A DNA stretch of 6,853 nt from Nitrososphaerales archaeon (lineage in GTDB: Archaea > Thermoproteota > Nitrososphaeria > Nitrososphaerales > Nitrososphaeraceae): positions 1 through 6,853 of the forward strand of contig JARBAV010000261.1 in the NCBI GenBank assembly GCA_029237515.1, in the 5' to 3' direction. Below, piece by piece: positions 4,764-6,853 of this stretch; the stretch's first letter is position 1, and each line of letters begins with the position of its first letter. The notes under the pieces were generated by a model. It was given only the letters and a program-made list of their open reading frames with translations. It had not been told where the DNA came from and searched no databases. A program made the position numbers and the translations under genes.

Positions 4764-5480
4764 ATGACTCATAATCTTATCGTAAGAGGATTCGATAATC
4801 AAGTTCATGAGAAACTAGGAGAGATAGCAAATCAACGGGGAGTTTCTATAAATTCAATAGTAAAAGATGCTGTGGATGTATGGCTAAAGAAGCAGCAATC
4901 AGAAGTACCTAGAAAGCATCATCTAGTAATCTATTCAGATGATGAATCCATGATACGATTACTAAAATCAATGGATAAACTTGCAATAGAAGGTAACTTG
5001 TTTAAATGCTTCTGTGGTCCTCCTGATAGTCCTACAACTGAGCTTCTATCTAAACTTAAATGGTATGATGGGACTGTTGAGCCTTATGCGTATTCTACAG
5101 AGGGAAAGCAATTAAAGCGGCAACTACAAAGTCAAGTCCAATCCCAGACTCAGAAAAACATTCTCAGGTATTGTGGTAGGGTAATGGAAAACATAGCCAA
5201 GAATGCTGATAACAGGCAGGTATGCTGCATGGATTTTCTAATAAATGATGTAGGGAGAGCCTCTCTAAAGCAGGCACTAATCATTGAAAGAGTTTATAAT
5301 AATGATAGAATTGCAGGATTGATGTATTGCACCTATAAGACAGATAAATTATTAAATTCAGAAATCAAAGATCTCATAGAATTATTCGAACTACACGACC
5401 AAGTTTTCATAGTAAAGGAAGATGAAGTATACAAACTTCATATAACCAAAGAGAATGTTCACAAGTTATTTTTAAACTAA
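4764..5480 (+). CDS. Ribbon-helix-helix regulator with cysteine-rich C-terminal domain
   Basis: Residues 3-43 form an Arc/CopG-type ribbon-helix-helix: strand NLIVRGF (4-10), helix 1 DNQVHEKLGEIANQRG (11-26) and helix 2 beginning VSINSIVKDAVDVWL (27-41). Such proteins dimerise and insert the paired strands into the major groove. A large second domain follows (about 50-238), opening with HHLVIYSDDESMIRLLKSMD and including FKCFCGPPDSP (80-90), a Gln-rich helix (115-131) and a closing IELFELHDQVFIVKEDEVYK (205-224). The HHLVIYSDDE opening resembles MEDS/DcmR-type sensory domains, but I am not certain. Cysteines 82, 84, 137, 154, 155 and 189 could sense redox state or bind metal. Divergent placement from osmC and the shared palindromes suggest it regulates osmC and itself. 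The complete frame and TATA spacing support this start. Confidence 0.85.
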   Translation: MTHNLIVRGFDNQVHEKLGEIANQRGVSINSIVKDAVDVWLKKQQSEVPRKHHLVIYSDDESMIRLLKSMDKLAIEGNLFKCFCGPPDSPTTELLSKLKWYDGTVEPYAYSTEGKQLKRQLQSQVQSQTQKNILRYCGRVMENIAKNADNRQVCCMDFLINDVGRASLKQALIIERVYNNDRIAGLMYCTYKTDKLLNSEIKDLIELFELHDQVFIVKEDEVYKLHITKENVHKLFLN

Positions 5481-5544
5481 CTAACGATGATGTTTCCAAT
5501 ATTTGAATAATCCCAATTGAATTATTGAATACATAAACGTTCAA

Positions 5545-5552
5545 TTTTTTCT
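5545..5552 (+). terminator. Possible U-tract terminator after the regulator gene
   Basis: TTTTTTCT follows the regulator stop by about 65 nt. Just upstream, near 5504-5530, lies an imperfect inverted repeat (TGAATAAT/ATTATTGA). The T-run is the only real support. Confidence 0.35.
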
Positions 5553-5603
5553 ATATTACGAAATTGATCTCCATATAACAAAAGATACGATAAATTCAAT
5601 CAT

Positions 5604-5617
5604 ATGATATCGTGATA
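5604..5617. promoter_or_regulatory. Third copy of the ATGATATC-TGATA motif
   Basis: ATGATATCGTGATA matches 13 of 14 bases of the site at 4675-4688 (ATGATATCATGATA). It sits between the regulator gene and the propeller pseudogene and may be another binding site of the same regulator. Confidence 0.4.
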
Positions 5618-5653
5618 CCATAACGGAATGGAACGATCGAACTACGCCATTGT

Positions 5654-6346
5654 CGATCGACCCTTGATACTAATTGGGGACCCATTCCTTATTTATTACT
5701 AGGCCAAAAACTAGCAACTGCCGCTGCAATCATGGGTGATTGGGTAATAGGGCTAACTAATGGCGGAGCTCCTACTAATGTGTCATTAAGTGTAGTCGCT
5801 ATCTCTCAGGCTGACCTAAATAAAATAGTTAGGATTAATCCTATACCACTTGAGCCAGGTCAGAAGAGTTTTATTCCCTCTATGATGACTGTCGACATGC
5901 CAAATAACAGGATTTATGCAATGGACTACCTTCCAGGCAAAGTAGTTGCTATTGACTTTACCCAAGACGGGAACATGTCTGTGGCGTGGGGCCCAGTAGA
6001 GCAGAGAACTATCAGTTTCTTGACTCTTATCGGACCGCCTGACTAACGAGTCCTTGTTTCAACAAACATTAATCCCAATGCTAGTCAGCAACAATTAGAA
6101 GAAGGAGCACAGGGTACAAGTTACACCTACACAGAACAAATCATTTGGCGTGATGCAGCCACCGGCAATATACTTACAGAATCTGATTACTTCCCTGCAA
6201 TGTCGCCGGGCATACTCGTAACACTAGGCTATGGTGGACTCATATACGAGATGCTTTACAATGGTCACATCATGGCTTTGCAGGTGGTTGCCTCGATACC
6301 TGCAAATGTAGTAGTAAGAACCAATAGTACCGCTGCGCCCGGTTGA
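5654..6346 (+). pseudogene. Propeller-like secreted protein, 5'-truncated with an in-frame stop
   Basis: One plus-strand frame is protein-like from about 5654 to TGA at 6344-6346, interrupted only by TAA at 6044-6046. Before the stop it reads STLDTNWGPIPYLLLGQKLA, GDWVIGLTNGGAPTNVSLSV, NNRIYAMDYLPGKVVAIDF and TISFLTLIGPPD. After it comes RVLVSTNINPNAS, then IIWRDAATGNILTESDYF and GILVTLGYGGLIYEMLYNGH. The repeating pattern of an NRIYAMD-type strand, a GKVVAID strand and a GG.IY strand suits an NHL/PQQ-type beta-propeller, probably extracellular. The TAA needs only one change from AAA (Lys) to read PPDKRVLV. The N-terminal part, with any signal peptide, is missing: the frame reaches back to a TAA at 5621-5623, and the ATG at 5732 is internal. 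G+C is higher than in the neighbouring genes. I recall similar thaumarchaeal hypothetical proteins, without known function. Confidence 0.7.
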
Positions 6347-6740
6347 GTTCTGATGCCGACTGGAAATGAGGTCGCATGGATATGGGTTGAAGAAGGTAAC
6401 AGCAATTCCAAAATTGGAAATAACTACAACCGCTACTACCAATATTGCTAATGGAAAGAATTTCGAAAAGAAATGATTTGCTGCGGACACATGAAACAAA
6501 GAGAAAAGCACTCAGTACGTATTTTAAGAGGTGTGATTGATAGCCAATAATATAGCCGGGGAAGAGATGGTTCACAAACCATTGGCCTTCTACTCTAGCT
6601 CGAACATGAAATAGAGTAATTCGGAAATCATTTAATAATTTGTCCTATCCAAAACCTTGGATTACGTACGCTATTGTATTCTATCTATACTACACAGATG
6701 ACTTATGAGGGAAGTCTATATTGGTGTACCCTATAGTCTG
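6347..6740. other. Stretch without a convincing gene
   Basis: After the propeller stop, two plus-strand frames remain briefly protein-like: VLMPTGNEVAWIWVEEGN in the same frame (6347-6400), and a shifted one (6366-6476) reading LEITTTATTNIANGKNFEKK, which could be the original Thr-rich tail. Minus-strand frames across 6224-6575 are antisense to this and look random. Two small hairpins are present: ATGGTT/AACCAT with a 4-nt loop (6567-6582) and TACTCTA/TAGAGTA (6591-6597 and 6612-6618). Neither has a clear T-tract. From 6620 to 6740 I see nothing. Confidence 0.4.
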
Positions 6741-6853
6741 TCATCTCTTTAGTCCGTCGCGCCAAGCAATAGCTTCGAGTTCTACTCTTACGGCGTCCTC
6801 TACGGCAATCACGGGTCTAGCCTGGAATTCAAAGGCGGGGAAAGTAGAGCATA
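6741..6853 (-). CDS. C-terminal end of an unidentified protein (partial)
   Basis: The minus strand enters from beyond the window and is open for 36 codons to TGA at 6741-6743, reading FPAFEFQARPVIAVEDAVRV and ELEAIAWRDGLKR. The alternating charged/hydrophobic helix (VEDAVRVELEAIAWRDGLKR) and the higher G+C with GC-rich third positions suggest a real conserved protein rather than an A+T-rich accessory ORF. I cannot name the family from this fragment. No T-tract follows the stop closely. Confidence 0.5.
   Translation of the reverse strand, partial: CSTFPAFEFQARPVIAVEDAVRVELEAIAWRDGLKR

Noticed and set aside
5483..5520. Possible C/D-box guide RNA (CGATGATG near 5485)
   Set aside because: No matching D box (CTGA) or C'/D' pair at suitable distance.
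6044..6046. TAA as a recoded codon
   Set aside because: Known archaeal stop reassignment for pyrrolysine uses TAG; a single AAA-to-TAA change is simpler.
6224..6575. Two minus-strand open frames
   Set aside because: Both are antisense to the tail of the propeller pseudogene, overlap each other and read like random Ser/His/Tyr-rich sequence.
1..6853. tRNA, rRNA, CRISPR array, integrase or transposase
   Set aside because: No T-loop/cloverleaf pattern, no regularly spaced repeats of 23-40 bp and no recombinase motif were found in either strand.

Overview
The window looks like a chromosomal accessory region of an ammonia-oxidising thaumarchaeon, probably group I.1b (Nitrososphaerales, possibly a Nitrosocosmicus-like genome). 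This is inferred from the low G+C over most of the window, archaeal TATA boxes 25-30 bp upstream of start codons with almost no leader, the flavour of the proteins (a ribbon-helix-helix regulator with a large C-terminal domain, a tungstate/molybdate-type ABC transporter, a secreted propeller-like protein) and their similarity, from memory, to thaumarchaeal proteins. No search was possible.

Layout. (1) 1-1530 is a mosaic, mostly minus strand: a 54-residue ORF, a broken Thr/Asn-rich structural-looking gene, a plus-strand fragment that is clearly the C-terminal end of a CPA2/Kef-type cation:proton antiporter, a 43-residue one-helix membrane protein, a decayed ORF before it, and a repeat-rich stretch. 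(2) 1531-2401 is a tight three-gene minus-strand operon (zinc-finger-like protein, one-helix membrane protein, basic Asn/Lys/Gln-rich protein) with ATGA overlaps and a perfect palindrome over the first start codon. It resembles a mobile-element or proviral module. (3) 2539-3041 is a plus-strand four-helix membrane protein with a one-base deletion. (4) 3114-3968 (minus) holds the 3' end of a wtpA-like substrate-binding protein gene followed by the 3' end (TOBE domain) of a wtpC/modC-like ATPase gene; the permease gene and most of the ATPase gene are missing. (5) 4022-5550 is the one fully healthy part: osmC (minus, with a strong intrinsic terminator) divergent from a 238-residue ribbon-helix-helix regulator, sharing a 94-bp intergenic region with two TATA boxes and two GATATC-centred palindromes. 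(6) 5654-6346 is the C-terminal part of a propeller-like secreted protein interrupted by one in-frame TAA. (7) 6741-6853 is the 3' end of a higher-G+C minus-strand gene that continues beyond the window.

The region reads as a gene graveyard next to a small mobile-element-like operon: at least five genes are truncated, shifted or stopped, while the osmC/regulator pair is intact. The regulator has six cysteines and sits beside a peroxide/thiol enzyme, so a redox-responsive switch acting on the shared palindromes is the most testable functional idea. The three-gene operon with its start-codon palindrome is the best candidate for something undescribed.
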